Assembly: GCF_900105515.1 (NCBI RefSeq)
Contig: NZ_FNSY01000001.1
Span: 3,534,001-3,598,000 of the forward strand
DNA length: 64,000 nucleotides
Direction: 5' to 3'
Origin: Streptomyces sp. 2131.1
GTDB taxonomy: Bacteria > Actinomycetota > Actinomycetes > Streptomycetales > Streptomycetaceae
The first letter of the stretch is position 1. Each line of letters opens with the position of its first letter. A program made the position numbers and the translations under genes. The notes under the pieces are model-generated. The model saw only the letters and a program-made list of their open reading frames with translations, was not told the origin of the DNA and ran no database searches. Below are positions 27,666 to 41,187 of this stretch, piece after piece.

Positions 27666-28544
27666 ATGGAGCTCGGTCTCGTCGGCCTCGGCAAGATGGG
27701 CGGCAACATGCGCGAGCGCATCCGCCGCGCAGGCCACACCGTCATCGGTTACGACCGCAACCCGGATGTCGCCGATGTCCACAGCCTGGAAGAGCTTGTG
27801 GGCAAGCTCAAGGGCCCCCGGGTCGTGTGGGTGATGGTCCCGGCCGGAGCCGCGACCCAGTCCACGGTCGACGAGCTGGCCGATCTGCTCTCGCCCGGCG
27901 ACATCGTCGTGGACGGCGGGAACAGCCGCTGGACCGACGACGAGAAGCACGCGGAGGAGCTGCGCGGCAAGGGCATCGGCTTCGTCGACTGCGGCGTCTC
28001 CGGCGGCGTCTGGGGCCTGGAGAACGGGTACGCGCTCATGTACGGCGGCGACGCCGACGACGTCGCGAAGGTCCAGCCGATCTTCGACGCGCTCAAGCCC
28101 GAGGGCGACTTCGGCTCGGTCCACGCGGGCAAGGTCGGCGCCGGCCACTTCGCGAAGATGGTCCACAACGGCATCGAGTACGCCATGATGCAGGCCTACG
28201 CCGAGGGCTGGGAGCTCCTGGAGAAGGTCGACTCCGTCACCGACGTGCGCGAGGTCTTCCGTTCCTGGCAGGAGGGCACGGTCATCCGTTCCTGGCTGCT
28301 CGACCTGGCGGTCAACGCCCTGGACGACGACGAGCACCTGGACAAGCTCCGCGGCTACGCGTCCGACTCGGGCGAGGGCCGCTGGACGGTGGAGGCCGCC
28401 ATCGACAACGCCGTGCCGCTGCCCGCGATCACCGCGTCGCTCTTCGCGCGCTTCGCCTCGCGCCAGGACGACTCCCCGCAGATGAAGATGATCGCCGCGC
28501 TGCGCAACCAGTTCGGCGGCCACGCGGTCGAGAACAAGAAGTAA
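27666..28544 (+). CDS. gnd: 6-phosphogluconate dehydrogenase, decarboxylating (short GndA-like form)
   Basis: 292 residues. NAD(P)-binding GLVGLGKMGGNM at the N-terminus, VVDGGNSRWTD, the substrate loop DCGVSGGVWGLENGYALMYG and catalytic-region KMVHNGIEYAMMQAYAEG. The short length places it with the compact bacterial/actinobacterial 6PGDH branch, often NAD-preferring, rather than the 470-residue enzyme. It makes ribulose-5-phosphate with CO2 release. ATG with TAAGGA upstream. Inserted between dnaN and recF, as is usual in actinomycetes. Confidence 0.93.
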   Translation: MELGLVGLGKMGGNMRERIRRAGHTVIGYDRNPDVADVHSLEELVGKLKGPRVVWVMVPAGAATQSTVDELADLLSPGDIVVDGGNSRWTDDEKHAEELRGKGIGFVDCGVSGGVWGLENGYALMYGGDADDVAKVQPIFDALKPEGDFGSVHAGKVGAGHFAKMVHNGIEYAMMQAYAEGWELLEKVDSVTDVREVFRSWQEGTVIRSWLLDLAVNALDDDEHLDKLRGYASDSGEGRWTVEAAIDNAVPLPAITASLFARFASRQDDSPQMKMIAALRNQFGGHAVENKK

Positions 28545-28557
28545 CCCGCAACGAGGA

Positions 28558-28584
28558 GCGGGAGGGGCCGACCGCCTCTCCCGC
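28558..28584 (+). terminator. Hairpin after gnd
   Basis: 11-bp stem GCGGGAGGGGC/GCCTCTCCCGC with one G-T pair and a five-base loop, 14 bases after the gnd stop. Confidence 0.6.
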
Positions 28585-28628
28585 CCGCCGGAGCACGGAG
28601 CAGGAAGCCGGGAAGGTCGGCGCACACC

Positions 28629-29759
28629 ATGCACGTCACGCATCTGTCGCTGGCCGACTTCCGCTCGTACGCCCGGGTCGAGGTGCCTCTCGACCCGGGC
28701 GTCACCGCGTTCGTGGGGGCCAACGGCCAGGGCAAGACGAATCTGGTCGAGGCCGTCGGCTATCTCGCCACGCTCGGCAGCCACCGAGTCTCCTCGGACG
28801 CCCCGCTCGTCCGCATGGGCGCCGAGCGTGCCGTGATCAGGGCGGCCGTCACCCAGGGCGAGCGCTCGCAGCTGGTCGAGCTGGAGCTCAACCCGGGCCG
28901 GGCCAACCGCGCCCGCATCAACAGGTCCTCGCAGGTCAGGCCGCGTGACGTGCTCGGCATCGTGCGGACGGTGCTGTTCGCGCCGGAGGACCTGGCCCTG
29001 GTGAAGGGCGACCCCGGCGAGCGACGGCGGTTCCTGGACGAGCTGGTCACCGCGCGGTCGCCCCGGATGGCCGGGGTCCGGTCCGACTACGAGCGCGTGC
29101 TGAAGCAGCGGAACACCCTGCTGAAGTCCGCGGCGATGGCCCGCAGGCACGGCGGCCGCTCCCTTGACCTGTCCACGCTCGACGTGTGGGACCAGCATCT
29201 GGCCGGAGTCGGCGCGGAGCTGCTGGCCCAGCGCCTGGACCTGATCGCCGTGCTCCAGCCCCTGGCCGACAAGGCGTACGGGGACGTGGCCCCGGGCGGA
29301 GGGCCGGTGACGCTGGACTACCGCAGCTCCGTCGGCGCCGAAGCGGGCCCCGCGCGCACCCGCGAGGAGCTGTACGCGCAGATCGTCGAGGCCCTGGCCG
29401 CCGTCCGCAAGCAGGAGATCGAACGCGGAGTGACGCTGGTCGGCCCGCACCGCGACGACCTGGTGCTGGGCCTGCGCTCGATGCCCGCCAAGGGGTACGC
29501 GAGCCACGGCGAGTCCTGGTCGTACGCCCTGGCGCTGCGGCTGGCCTCGTACGAGCTGCTGCGCGGCGAGGGCAACGAACCGGTGCTGGTGCTGGACGAC
29601 GTCTTCGCCGAGCTGGACGCGCGCCGCCGGGAGCGGCTGGCGGAGCTGGTGGCGCCGGCCGAGCAGGTGCTGGTGACCGCCGCCGTGGACGACGACGTGC
29701 CAGGGGCGCTCGTGGGGACGCGGTACGCGGTCACCGCCGGCGAGGTGGAGCGGGTGTGA
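28629..29759 (+). CDS. recF: DNA replication and repair protein RecF
   Basis: 376 residues, SMC-like ATPase that loads RecA at gapped DNA. Begins [19 protein letters not shown]; Walker [10 protein letters not shown] (about 34-42), signature region [15 protein letters not shown] and Walker [14 protein letters not shown], with [19 protein letters not shown] block in between. Its stop overlaps the dciA start (GTGA). Confidence 0.96.
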   Translation: MHVTHLSLADFRSYARVEVPLDPGVTAFVGANGQGKTNLVEAVGYLATLGSHRVSSDAPLVRMGAERAVIRAAVTQGERSQLVELELNPGRANRARINRSSQVRPRDVLGIVRTVLFAPEDLALVKGDPGERRRFLDELVTARSPRMAGVRSDYERVLKQRNTLLKSAAMARRHGGRSLDLSTLDVWDQHLAGVGAELLAQRLDLIAVLQPLADKAYGDVAPGGGPVTLDYRSSVGAEAGPARTREELYAQIVEALAAVRKQEIERGVTLVGPHRDDLVLGLRSMPAKGYASHGESWSYALALRLASYELLRGEGNEPVLVLDDVFAELDARRRERLAELVAPAEQVLVTAAVDDDVPGALVGTRYAVTAGEVERV

Positions 29760-30316
29760 GCGGCGACGGCGAGGGAAAGGCCCCGGACGGCGACCGGGCG
29801 AAGCCGGCGGAGCCGTCCGGCGTGGACCTGGCGCGGGTGGCCCTGCGCGCGGCGAAGGAGCAGGCCCGGGCCCGCGGCGCGGCCGCGCAGCAGAAGAAGC
29901 AGGCGAGGCGGGGCGGCGGGCTGCGCTCCGGGGCGCGGGCGGACGGCCGTGATCCGCTGCCTCTGGGCGCGGCGATCAACCGCCTGATCACCGAACGCGG
30001 CTGGGAGACCCCGGCCGCGGTGGGCGGGGTGATGGGCCGCTGGCCGCAGATCGTCGGCGACGACCTCGCCCTCCACTGCGTACCGGTGCGGTACGACGAG
30101 GAACCGGACCAGCGCGTTCTGACGGTGCAGTGCGATTCGACGGTGTGGGCGACGCAGCTGCGGCTGCTGGCCCCACAGCTGGTGGCCCGGCTCAACGCGG
30201 ACCTGGGCAACGGCACGGTGCGGATGATCAAGGTGCTCGGCCCTGGCGGCCCTCAGCGCCGATACGGCCCACTGCGGGCCCCCGGAAGCACGGGCCCGGG
30301 CGACACCTACGGCTGA
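29756..30316 (+). CDS. dciA: DciA family replicative-helicase operator (DUF721)
   Basis: 186 residues. A long basic, Ala/Arg/Gln-rich disordered head precedes the DUF721 domain ([59 protein letters not shown]). DciA loads or recruits DnaB helicase in bacteria without DnaC. GTG start overlaps the recF stop by four bases, so translation is coupled. It lies upstream of gyrB, the classic actinobacterial position. Confidence 0.9.
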   Translation: MSGDGEGKAPDGDRAKPAEPSGVDLARVALRAAKEQARARGAAAQQKKQARRGGGLRSGARADGRDPLPLGAAINRLITERGWETPAAVGGVMGRWPQIVGDDLALHCVPVRYDEEPDQRVLTVQCDSTVWATQLRLLAPQLVARLNADLGNGTVRMIKVLGPGGPQRRYGPLRAPGSTGPGDTYG

Positions 30317-32770
<2,454 letters not shown>

Positions 32771-32817
32771 GTCGGCCGTACAAGCAAGCCGCAGCCGCGA
32801 AAGGACTTTGACCAGCA

Positions 32818-35487
<2,670 letters not shown>

Positions 35488-35490
35488 AGC

Positions 35491-36183
35491 GTGAGTGGAG
35501 CCACGGGCGCCGGTTCGTCCGCTTCCGGAGCGGGAGGTAACGGTGCCCGTGGCCCCGCCACGGACTCCCAAGGGGGCACTGTGACGGATACCCGGGGCCC
35601 TCAGCCCCAGTACGAGGGTTACGCGACCGGGCCGCTGCCCGGCGAGCGGGAACCCGCACCGGGCCAGGCGGGCCCGTACCACCCGCCGCAGGCGTACCCC
35701 TCGCCGCAGGGCGGGACCCAGGGCGGCGGCCGCACCTACGGCGGTCAGCAGCAGGGCATGGGACCGGCGCAGACGGCCCGCAAGCCGCGGACGGGGGCGC
35801 GGACCACTCCGCGTACCCGCAAGGCACGTCTGCGCGTCGCCAAGGCCGATCCGTGGTCGGTGATGAAGGTCAGCTTCCTGCTGTCCATCGCGCTGGGCAT
35901 CTGCACGGTGGTGGCGTCGGCGGTCCTGTGGATGGTGATGGACGCGATGGGCGTCTTCTCCACCGTGGGCGGCACCATCAGCGAGGCGACCGGCTCGAAC
36001 GAGGGCAACGGCTTCGACCTTCAGGCGTTCCTGTCGCTGCCGCGGGTCCTCGTCTTCACCGCGGTCATCGCGGTGATCGACGTGGTCCTGGCCACCGCTC
36101 TGGCGACGCTGGGCGCCTTCATCTACAACCTGTCGGCCGGTTTCGTGGGCGGTGTCGAGCTCACGCTGGCCGAGGACGAGTAG
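35491..36183 (+). CDS. DUF3566 transmembrane protein downstream of gyrA
   Basis: 230 residues. The first 125 are a Pro/Gln/Gly-rich, basic cytoplasmic tail (RKPRTGARTTPRTRKARLRV). The DUF3566 membrane domain has two helices (VMKVSFLLSIALGICTVVA; VLVFTAVIAVIDVVLATALA) with a short loop (GTISEATGSNEG) between. GTG three bases after gyrA, RBS in the gyrA tail (GAGGAG). A second in-frame GTG at 35581 would shorten the tail. The family sits after gyrA throughout actinobacteria; the mycobacterial locus is linked to envelope and division proteins. Function unknown. Confidence 0.85.
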   Translation: MSGATGAGSSASGAGGNGARGPATDSQGGTVTDTRGPQPQYEGYATGPLPGEREPAPGQAGPYHPPQAYPSPQGGTQGGGRTYGGQQQGMGPAQTARKPRTGARTTPRTRKARLRVAKADPWSVMKVSFLLSIALGICTVVASAVLWMVMDAMGVFSTVGGTISEATGSNEGNGFDLQAFLSLPRVLVFTAVIAVIDVVLATALATLGAFIYNLSAGFVGGVELTLAEDE

Positions 36184-36200
36184 CCCGGCGGGTATCGATT

Positions 36201-36229
36201 TTGGGACTGGCCCCGACGTGCGCTAATCT
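36201..36229 (+). promoter_or_regulatory. Putative promoter of tRNA-Ile
   Basis: TTGGGA (36201-36206), 17 bases, TAATCT (36224-36229), about 30 bases before the mature tRNA. The element GTGC-GCTAATCTTC resembles GTGCTAATCTTC before tRNA-Leu. Confidence 0.55.
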
Positions 36230-36259
36230 TCAGAAGTCAGCGCGACGGAAAAGCGCGGC

Positions 36260-36336
36260 GGGGCTATAGCTCAGTTGGTTAGAGCGCATCCCTGATAAGG
36301 ATGAGGCCACAGGTTCAAATCCTGTTAGCCCCACCA
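36260..36336 (+). tRNA. tRNA-Ile (anticodon GAT)
   Basis: Acceptor stem GGGGCTA/TAGCCCC, D-loop AGCTCAGTTGGTTAGAGC, anticodon loop CTGATAA with GAT, T-loop GGTTCAAATCC, discriminator A36333 followed by an encoded CCA (36334-36336). Confidence 0.97.
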
Positions 36337-36340
36337 GCAC

Positions 36341-36374
36341 GAAGGCCCCCCACCGGAAACGGTGGGGGGCCTTC
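36341..36374. terminator. Terminator between tRNA-Ile and convergent gene
   Basis: Perfect 15-bp stem (GAAGGCCCCCCACCG and complement) capped by a GAAA tetraloop; serves the tRNA and the leftward membrane-protein gene. Confidence 0.88.
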
Positions 36375-36406
36375 GGCGTTCCGGGACGGTGTCCCGGAAC
36401 GCGGCG

Positions 36407-36730
36407 TCATCTCATGGCCGTGCGGCGCAGGCGGCCGCGCAGGGTCTCGGTGAGAGCGCCGAGGGCGAACGCCTGGACCAGGGCTCCGGCGACGATGCCG
36501 CCGGTCACGTACCAGTACGGGACCTCGGTGGTGCCCCAGAGATCGATGCCCAGCATCGTGAACAGCAAGGAAGCCGGGGCGGTCAGGAGGAACGAACGGA
36601 TTCCGACGAAACCGGGGTCTCCGAACGTCGCGACGAGCGCCTCGAAGACGAGGGAGGCGCCGACGATCCCCAGGTAGACGGCGGAGACGGGGTTGGCGAA
36701 GGTCAGACGGAACAGGGCGCGAGCGTGCAT
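36407..36730 (-). CDS. Small three-helix membrane protein, unknown function
   Basis: 107 residues from the ATG at 36730 (MHARALFRLTFANPVSAVYL) with GGGGGGAA upstream; an in-frame upstream codon at 36778 would add a hydrophilic 16-residue head. Three hydrophobic segments (PVSAVYLGIVGASLVFEALV; FLLTAPASLLFTMLGIDL; VTGGIVAGALVQAFALGAL) and a basic C-terminus. It recalls small Streptomyces membrane proteins of the SCO4225 type, but I am not sure of the family. No partner gene is obvious. Confidence 0.65.
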   Translation of the reverse strand: MHARALFRLTFANPVSAVYLGIVGASLVFEALVATFGDPGFVGIRSFLLTAPASLLFTMLGIDLWGTTEVPYWYVTGGIVAGALVQAFALGALTETLRGRLRRTAMR

Positions 36731-36904
36731 GGAATTCCCCCCGGAAGAAGCGTTTCTGGCGTGCTGTGTGCTTCTCATGCTTGTCGCCGGCCGTCGTCCG
36801 GGCGTGAGTAGACCTACTCATTCGGGGTGGGGGTGCGGGCGCACGGGAAAGCCCCCGTCCGGTGTGCACCGGCCCGGGGGCTCAGGGGATCAGCAGCGGC
36901 GCTG

Positions 36905-37282
36905 TCACGGTGGGAGGAGCGAGGCGTCCTGCGCCGTGGTGCCGTGCGAGGTGCGGGCGGTACCGGTGGAGTTCACGGTGTTCTTCGCGTCGGACGACAG
37001 GTGCCGGGTGGCGGGTGAGGAGCCGTGGGCCTCGGCCCGGATGCGCTGCTTCATGGTCGGCGGCAGGGCCCGGTCACGCGGAAGGGTCCATCGCACCGAA
37101 GGTCCGGTCGCGGTTGCGCGGGCCGCGGGGGCGTGCTCCTGGGTTGTCGCCGCCGGCTCCGTGTTCGTGTTCGTGGTTTCCGCGGCGGCGGCGGTGGAGG
37201 CCGCGAGGCCCAGGGAGGCGAGGAGGGCGAAGAAGGCGGTGATGAAGGCGGTCCAGATGCTCTTGGCCTTGAAGGTGCTCAT
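36905..37282 (-). CDS. Small envelope protein, possibly DUF6344-like
   Basis: 125 residues. The N-terminal hydrophobic segment (SIWTAFITAFFALLASLGLA) followed by STAAAAETT looks like a signal peptide or anchor. The rest is Thr/Ala-rich and disordered apart from SVRWTLPRDRALPPTMKQRI. I recall DUF6344 proteins with this layout but cannot confirm it. ATG start at 37282 with a GTGAGGGGCC leader. Function unknown; leftward, on its own. Confidence 0.6.
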   Translation of the reverse strand: MSTFKAKSIWTAFITAFFALLASLGLAASTAAAAETTNTNTEPAATTQEHAPAARATATGPSVRWTLPRDRALPPTMKQRIRAEAHGSSPATRHLSSDAKNTVNSTGTARTSHGTTAQDASLLPP

Positions 37283-37588
37283 GGCCCCTCACTTTCGGGT
37301 GGTCCGGTTTGCTTACCTTTCCGATGATGTGGATCCGGCCCGCGATTTCGTGGACCGACGCCGCGCAAGCGCCGATCTTCAGATGAACACCACTCTTATG
37401 GTTCAACCGGCCGCCACCGGCTTCCGGAGAGCGGATCGAGCGGCGGTCGGACGGTGAGGCACAGGAGGGCGTCGACCGCACTTCCACAGGCGCCAATTGG
37501 GTTGCGGGGAGGTCACCGGCCGATATCGGCCGGTGTGTATAGTCGGGCGGCAGAAGTCCCCTACGCCAACGAAAGACGAGGTCGCGCG
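37283..37588. other. Intergenic region upstream of the DLW-39 gene
   Basis: 306 bases between divergent genes. A 24-codon reading frame (37383-37457) has no family features. The region holds a 20-bp palindrome at 37515-37534 and TATAGT at 37538-37543. Confidence 0.45.
37515..37534. promoter_or_regulatory. 20-bp perfect palindrome over the -35 region of the DLW-39 gene
   Basis: ACCGGCCGATATCGGCCGGT is a perfect inverted repeat with no spacer, ending four bases before a -10-like TATAGT (37538-37543). Its placement suggests an operator; the binding protein is unknown. Confidence 0.55.
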
Positions 37589-37723
37589 GTGAAGAAGCTT
37601 CTCCTGGTCGCACTGGCCGCCATCGGCGGGCTCCTCGTGTACCGCCAGATCCAGGCGGATCGCGCCGAGCAGGATCTGTGGACGGAGGCGACCGACTCCG
37701 TGCCCGCAGGTTCGGGTGTCTGA
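37589..37723 (+). CDS. DLW-39 family small protein
   Basis: 44 residues: MKKLLLVALAAIGGLLVYRQ, one membrane helix, then QADRAEQDLWTEATDSV containing the D-L-W that names the family. GTG start 37589 with a GACGAGG leader. These tiny single-pass proteins occur after gyrA in actinomycetes and are often missed. No function is known. Confidence 0.85.
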   Translation: MKKLLLVALAAIGGLLVYRQIQADRAEQDLWTEATDSVPAGSGV

Positions 37724-37873
37724 GACGGAACAGCCTGGTACGAGCCCCGGTCGCTGACGCGGCCGGGGCTCTGTGCTGTTGCGGGACCGTGACAGCCGTG
37801 CTCTTGAGTTCACTCACGCAAATCAATAACTTGCTTGAGCAAAGGGTGCGGCTGTTCGGTCTAGGGGGCACAG

Positions 37874-39835
37874 GTGGGGACAGGGCATCACCGCGGCGGT
37901 GTGCGGGCGGGGACATTGATCGGCGGGGCGCTGTTCGCCCTGGTGGCGGGCGTGCTGCCGGCCCTGGCGGGTCCGGCGGACGCCCAGGGGGTACCGGCGG
38001 CCGCGCGGACCGGTGGGCACGGCAGCCTGGTGATGGTGCTCGACTCCTCCGGCTCCATGGGGGACGACGACGGCACCGGGCACACCCGGATGGAGAGCGC
38101 CCGCGCGGCGGTCTCCACGGTGGTGGACGGGCTGCCTGACGGGTACCCGACCGGGCTGCGGGTCTACGGCGCCGACCGGCCGCGCGGCTGCACGGACACC
38201 CGGCTCGTCCAGCCGGTGCGCGAACTGGACCGGGACGCGCTGAAGCGGGCGGTCGAAACCGTACGGCCCCGGGGCGACACCCCCATCGGGCTCTCGCTCC
38301 GCAAGGCGGCCGACGATCTGCCGGAGCCGGCGGACGGCGCCATCGGCACGCGCACGATCCTGCTCGTCTCGGACGGCGAGGACAACTGCGGTTCGCCGGA
38401 GCCCTGCGAGGTTGCCGCACAGCTCGGTGGGGAAGAGCTCGGGCTGCGGATCGACACCGTCGGCTTCCAGGTGAAGGGCGCTGCCCGCGAGCAGCTGGAG
38501 TGCATCGCGCACGCGGGCAACGGCCGCTACTACGACGCACCGGACGCCGACGCGCTGGCCCGCCAGCTCCAGCGCGCCGCCCAGCTCTCCGCGGACGGCT
38601 ACCGGCTGAAGGGCCGCCGGGTGACGGGCGCGGCCACCGCCGACCGGGCACCCGTACTGGCTCCCGGGCAGTACCTGGACACCATCGGGCCGGGCGAGAA
38701 GCGGTACTACGCGGTGGACCTCGACGACGCCTCGACGGCCGACTTCGCCGCGACGGCGGTCCCGCAGCCGGGGGCGGCCGTCGACACCTTCGACGCGCTC
38801 ACCACCAGGATCGAGCAGGCCGGACACGGGTACTGCGCGGCGAACACCGAGCGCTTCTCGCAGAAGGAGGGCGCGGTTCCGCTGACGGCCGCCGTCGCCC
38901 GCGTCCCCTCGCCGGGCGGCGACCGCTCCTGCGACCGCGCGGGGCGCTACCGGCTCGTGGTGGAGCGGGCGGGCAAGAAGGGCTCGGACACGGCCCGTTG
39001 GCCGCTGGAGCTGGTCCACGGGGTCGAGGAGCCGCTGGCGGACGGGGTGACGCCCGCCCAGTCGGAGGCGGAGTACGGAGAGGGCGAGAGCGCCCCGCTG
39101 CCCACCGGTGACCCGCGCGATGTGCGGGGCGGCACCGGCTTCAACGACGCGCTGGAACTCGGCCGGGGTGTGTGGCGCGACCGGATCCTGCCGTCGCAGA
39201 CGCTCTGGTACAAGGTCCCGGCGGGCTGGGGCCAGCAGGTCGTGTACGGCGTGGAGTTCGCGAACGAGCCCACTGTCGACCGGCCCGGCTCCACCTACTC
39301 GTACGGTGCCTGCCGGCTCTACACCCCGGCCCGCTTCCCACTCGGCGGTGGCGGCGGATTCCGGGCGAGCACGATGTACGACGGCCGCCCCGCGGCGGTC
39401 CGGATGGGCGGCGTCCCGGTCGCCTGGACCAACCGCTACGAGAGCGGGGCCGAGGTCCAGCCGGTGCACGTCGGGGGCGACTTCTACATCTCGGTGACCC
39501 TGGGGGCCCGCGCCGCGGAGATCGCGGAGAACCCGGAGATCGGGGTGGTGCTGCGGGTCATGGTGCTGGGCGAGGAACGCTCCGGGCCGGGCCGGGACGC
39601 CCCGGCGGTCACGGGGACGCCGGACGGGAACGCCGGCGGCGGTCACGGATCCGGCGCGGACAAGAGCGGCGAATCGGCCGCCTCCGCAGACAGCGGAGGT
39701 ACGGGAGGGGCAGGATGGGCCGTCGTTGCGGCTGCGGGCGCTGGGGCCGCCGCCATGGCCGTGGTCCTGGCCGTGTTCGTATATGTACGCGGCCGCCGCG
39801 CGGCAGCCGCACGGATGACGAGGGGAAGCGCGTGA
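37874..39835 (+). CDS. Secreted, membrane-anchored von Willebrand factor A domain protein
   Basis: 653 residues. Signal peptide (TLIGGALFALVAGVLPALAG), then a vWA domain with an intact MIDAS (D57-S-S-G-S, later GDTPIG and SDGEDNCG), cysteines, and a beta-rich second half including WRDRILPSQTLWYKVPAGWG. A Gly/Ser linker and one C-terminal helix (VVAAAGAGAAAMAVVLAVFV, about 615-635) end with a basic stop-transfer. It should display a metal-dependent adhesion domain outside the cell. Start GTG at 37874. Its stop overlaps the next gene (TGATG). A vWA alone does not tell the ligand. Confidence 0.85.
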   Translation: MGTGHHRGGVRAGTLIGGALFALVAGVLPALAGPADAQGVPAAARTGGHGSLVMVLDSSGSMGDDDGTGHTRMESARAAVSTVVDGLPDGYPTGLRVYGADRPRGCTDTRLVQPVRELDRDALKRAVETVRPRGDTPIGLSLRKAADDLPEPADGAIGTRTILLVSDGEDNCGSPEPCEVAAQLGGEELGLRIDTVGFQVKGAAREQLECIAHAGNGRYYDAPDADALARQLQRAAQLSADGYRLKGRRVTGAATADRAPVLAPGQYLDTIGPGEKRYYAVDLDDASTADFAATAVPQPGAAVDTFDALTTRIEQAGHGYCAANTERFSQKEGAVPLTAAVARVPSPGGDRSCDRAGRYRLVVERAGKKGSDTARWPLELVHGVEEPLADGVTPAQSEAEYGEGESAPLPTGDPRDVRGGTGFNDALELGRGVWRDRILPSQTLWYKVPAGWGQQVVYGVEFANEPTVDRPGSTYSYGACRLYTPARFPLGGGGGFRASTMYDGRPAAVRMGGVPVAWTNRYESGAEVQPVHVGGDFYISVTLGARAAEIAENPEIGVVLRVMVLGEERSGPGRDAPAVTGTPDGNAGGGHGSGADKSGESAASADSGGTGGAGWAVVAAAGAGAAAMAVVLAVFVYVRGRRAAAARMTRGSA

Positions 39836-41184
39836 TGAGGCGGCGCAGCAGGATGCGGGGGGCGCTCGCGGCGGTGGCGGCGGTGTTCGCGGTGGCGGCG
39901 CTGCCCGGGCAGGCGTACGCGGCGGGCGAAGCCGGCACGTACACCTTCGATCCGGACGCCGAGTCGGTCAACGGTGCGGAGGTCAGCGCCGACGCCGTGG
40001 CGCTGAAGCCCGACACCGTCTACAAGAGCGCGATCTCGGGCACTCAGAAGCTGTACTACCGGCTGAACCTGGACGCGAAGACGAACGCCTACGTCTCCGC
40101 CGTGGTCGTCCCCAAGGGCGGCGGCAAGGTGTTGTACGCCGACGGCTTCACGGTGAGCATCAGGGACAGCTCGGACGACGAATGCAGCTCGAATGACGCC
40201 ATGTTCGGGTCCGCCGAGTACCCGCGTCCCCTCGCCGCCTACGCCTCCCGGCGGATCGAGGAGGACGGCAACTGCCAGGACGCCGGTACGTATTACGTGC
40301 TCGTCGAGCGGGACAGCAAGGCGACGTCCGACCAGGGGGAGTGGGACCTGGAGCTGCGTTACGTCTCCGAGCCGGAGCTCGCGAACCCCTCCGCCGGGCC
40401 GACCGACGCCCCCACGTCCTGGCCGTCCGCCTCACCTCCGCCGCCCGCCGCTGCCACGGACAACACCCGTCGCGGGGGCGCCGGTTACTACGACGCCACG
40501 AGTCTGGAGACCGGGGAGTGGAAGGACCGCATCGAGCCCGGGCAGACCCTCTTCTACCGGGTCCCGGTGGACTGGGGACAGCAGTTCTTCGCCACGGCCG
40601 GGCTGAGCAACAGCACCTCCACGCAGAACCCGTACGTCAGCAGCGCGCTGGCGATGTCACTGGAGAATCCCGCGCTGGGGCACGTCGGTGAGGTGTCGCC
40701 GATGTCGTACGCGGGAAAGCCGGCCTCCGTCTCCTTCGACCCGCTGCCCCCGGTGGCGTACGAGAACCGGAACGACTCCAGCGACGACGTCAGGGGCATG
40801 CGGTTCGCCGGCTGGTACTACCTCTCCGTCTCGCTGAGCCCCGCGGTCGCGAAGGCGTACGGCGACAAGCCGATCACGCTGACCCTCCAGATCAGCGTGA
40901 AGGGACAGGCCGCCAAGACGCCCTACAAGGGGGACGCCGGGATCTTCGCCGTGACCCAGGGCGACAAGGACGCGGCGCGGCAGGGGCAGAGCGGTGCGCA
41001 GGCCGCGGCCGACAGCAGGAGCAGCAGCACGATGAAGCTCGTCGCGGCGGCCGGGATCGGCGCCGGCACCGTGCTGGTGCTCTGGATGGGCGCGTGGATG
41101 CTGCTCGCGCGGCGCCGCGCGGCCGCCGTACCCGCGGCGCCCACGGGGCAGTACCCGTACGGGGGGCCGCCCCGGGCCTGGTAG
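39835..41184 (+). CDS. Secreted, membrane-anchored protein paralogous to the C-terminal half of the vWA protein
   Basis: 449 residues. Signal peptide (RGALAAVAAVFAVAALPGQA), a beta-rich ectodomain with two parts, and a C-terminal helix (LVAAAGIGAGTVLVLWMGAW, about 402-422) with a basic tail. The block EWKDRIEPGQTLFYRVPVDW-GQQ matches VWRDRILPSQTLWYKVPAGW-GQQ in the upstream vWA protein, and both have a matching earlier segment (QKLYYRLNLDAKTNAYVSAV against EKRYYAVDLDDASTADFAAT). They therefore share a domain pair. ATG overlaps the vWA stop, so they are translated together. Function unknown. Confidence 0.78.
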   Translation: MRRRSRMRGALAAVAAVFAVAALPGQAYAAGEAGTYTFDPDAESVNGAEVSADAVALKPDTVYKSAISGTQKLYYRLNLDAKTNAYVSAVVVPKGGGKVLYADGFTVSIRDSSDDECSSNDAMFGSAEYPRPLAAYASRRIEEDGNCQDAGTYYVLVERDSKATSDQGEWDLELRYVSEPELANPSAGPTDAPTSWPSASPPPPAAATDNTRRGGAGYYDATSLETGEWKDRIEPGQTLFYRVPVDWGQQFFATAGLSNSTSTQNPYVSSALAMSLENPALGHVGEVSPMSYAGKPASVSFDPLPPVAYENRNDSSDDVRGMRFAGWYYLSVSLSPAVAKAYGDKPITLTLQISVKGQAAKTPYKGDAGIFAVTQGDKDAARQGQSGAQAAADSRSSSTMKLVAAAGIGAGTVLVLWMGAWMLLARRRAAAVPAAPTGQYPYGGPPRAW

Positions 41185-41187
41185 CCC

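Noticed and set aside
37383..37457. 24-codon ORF (MNTTLMVQPAATGFRRADRA...) with ATG start upstream of the DLW-39 gene
   Set aside because: Very short, no RBS or recognised family, overlaps the next promoter region. It could be a leader or gene remnant, but nothing supports that.
37831..37842. TTGCTTGAGCAA, a short inverted repeat before the vWA gene
   Set aside because: Only five-base arms; too short to claim as an operator without a known binding protein.
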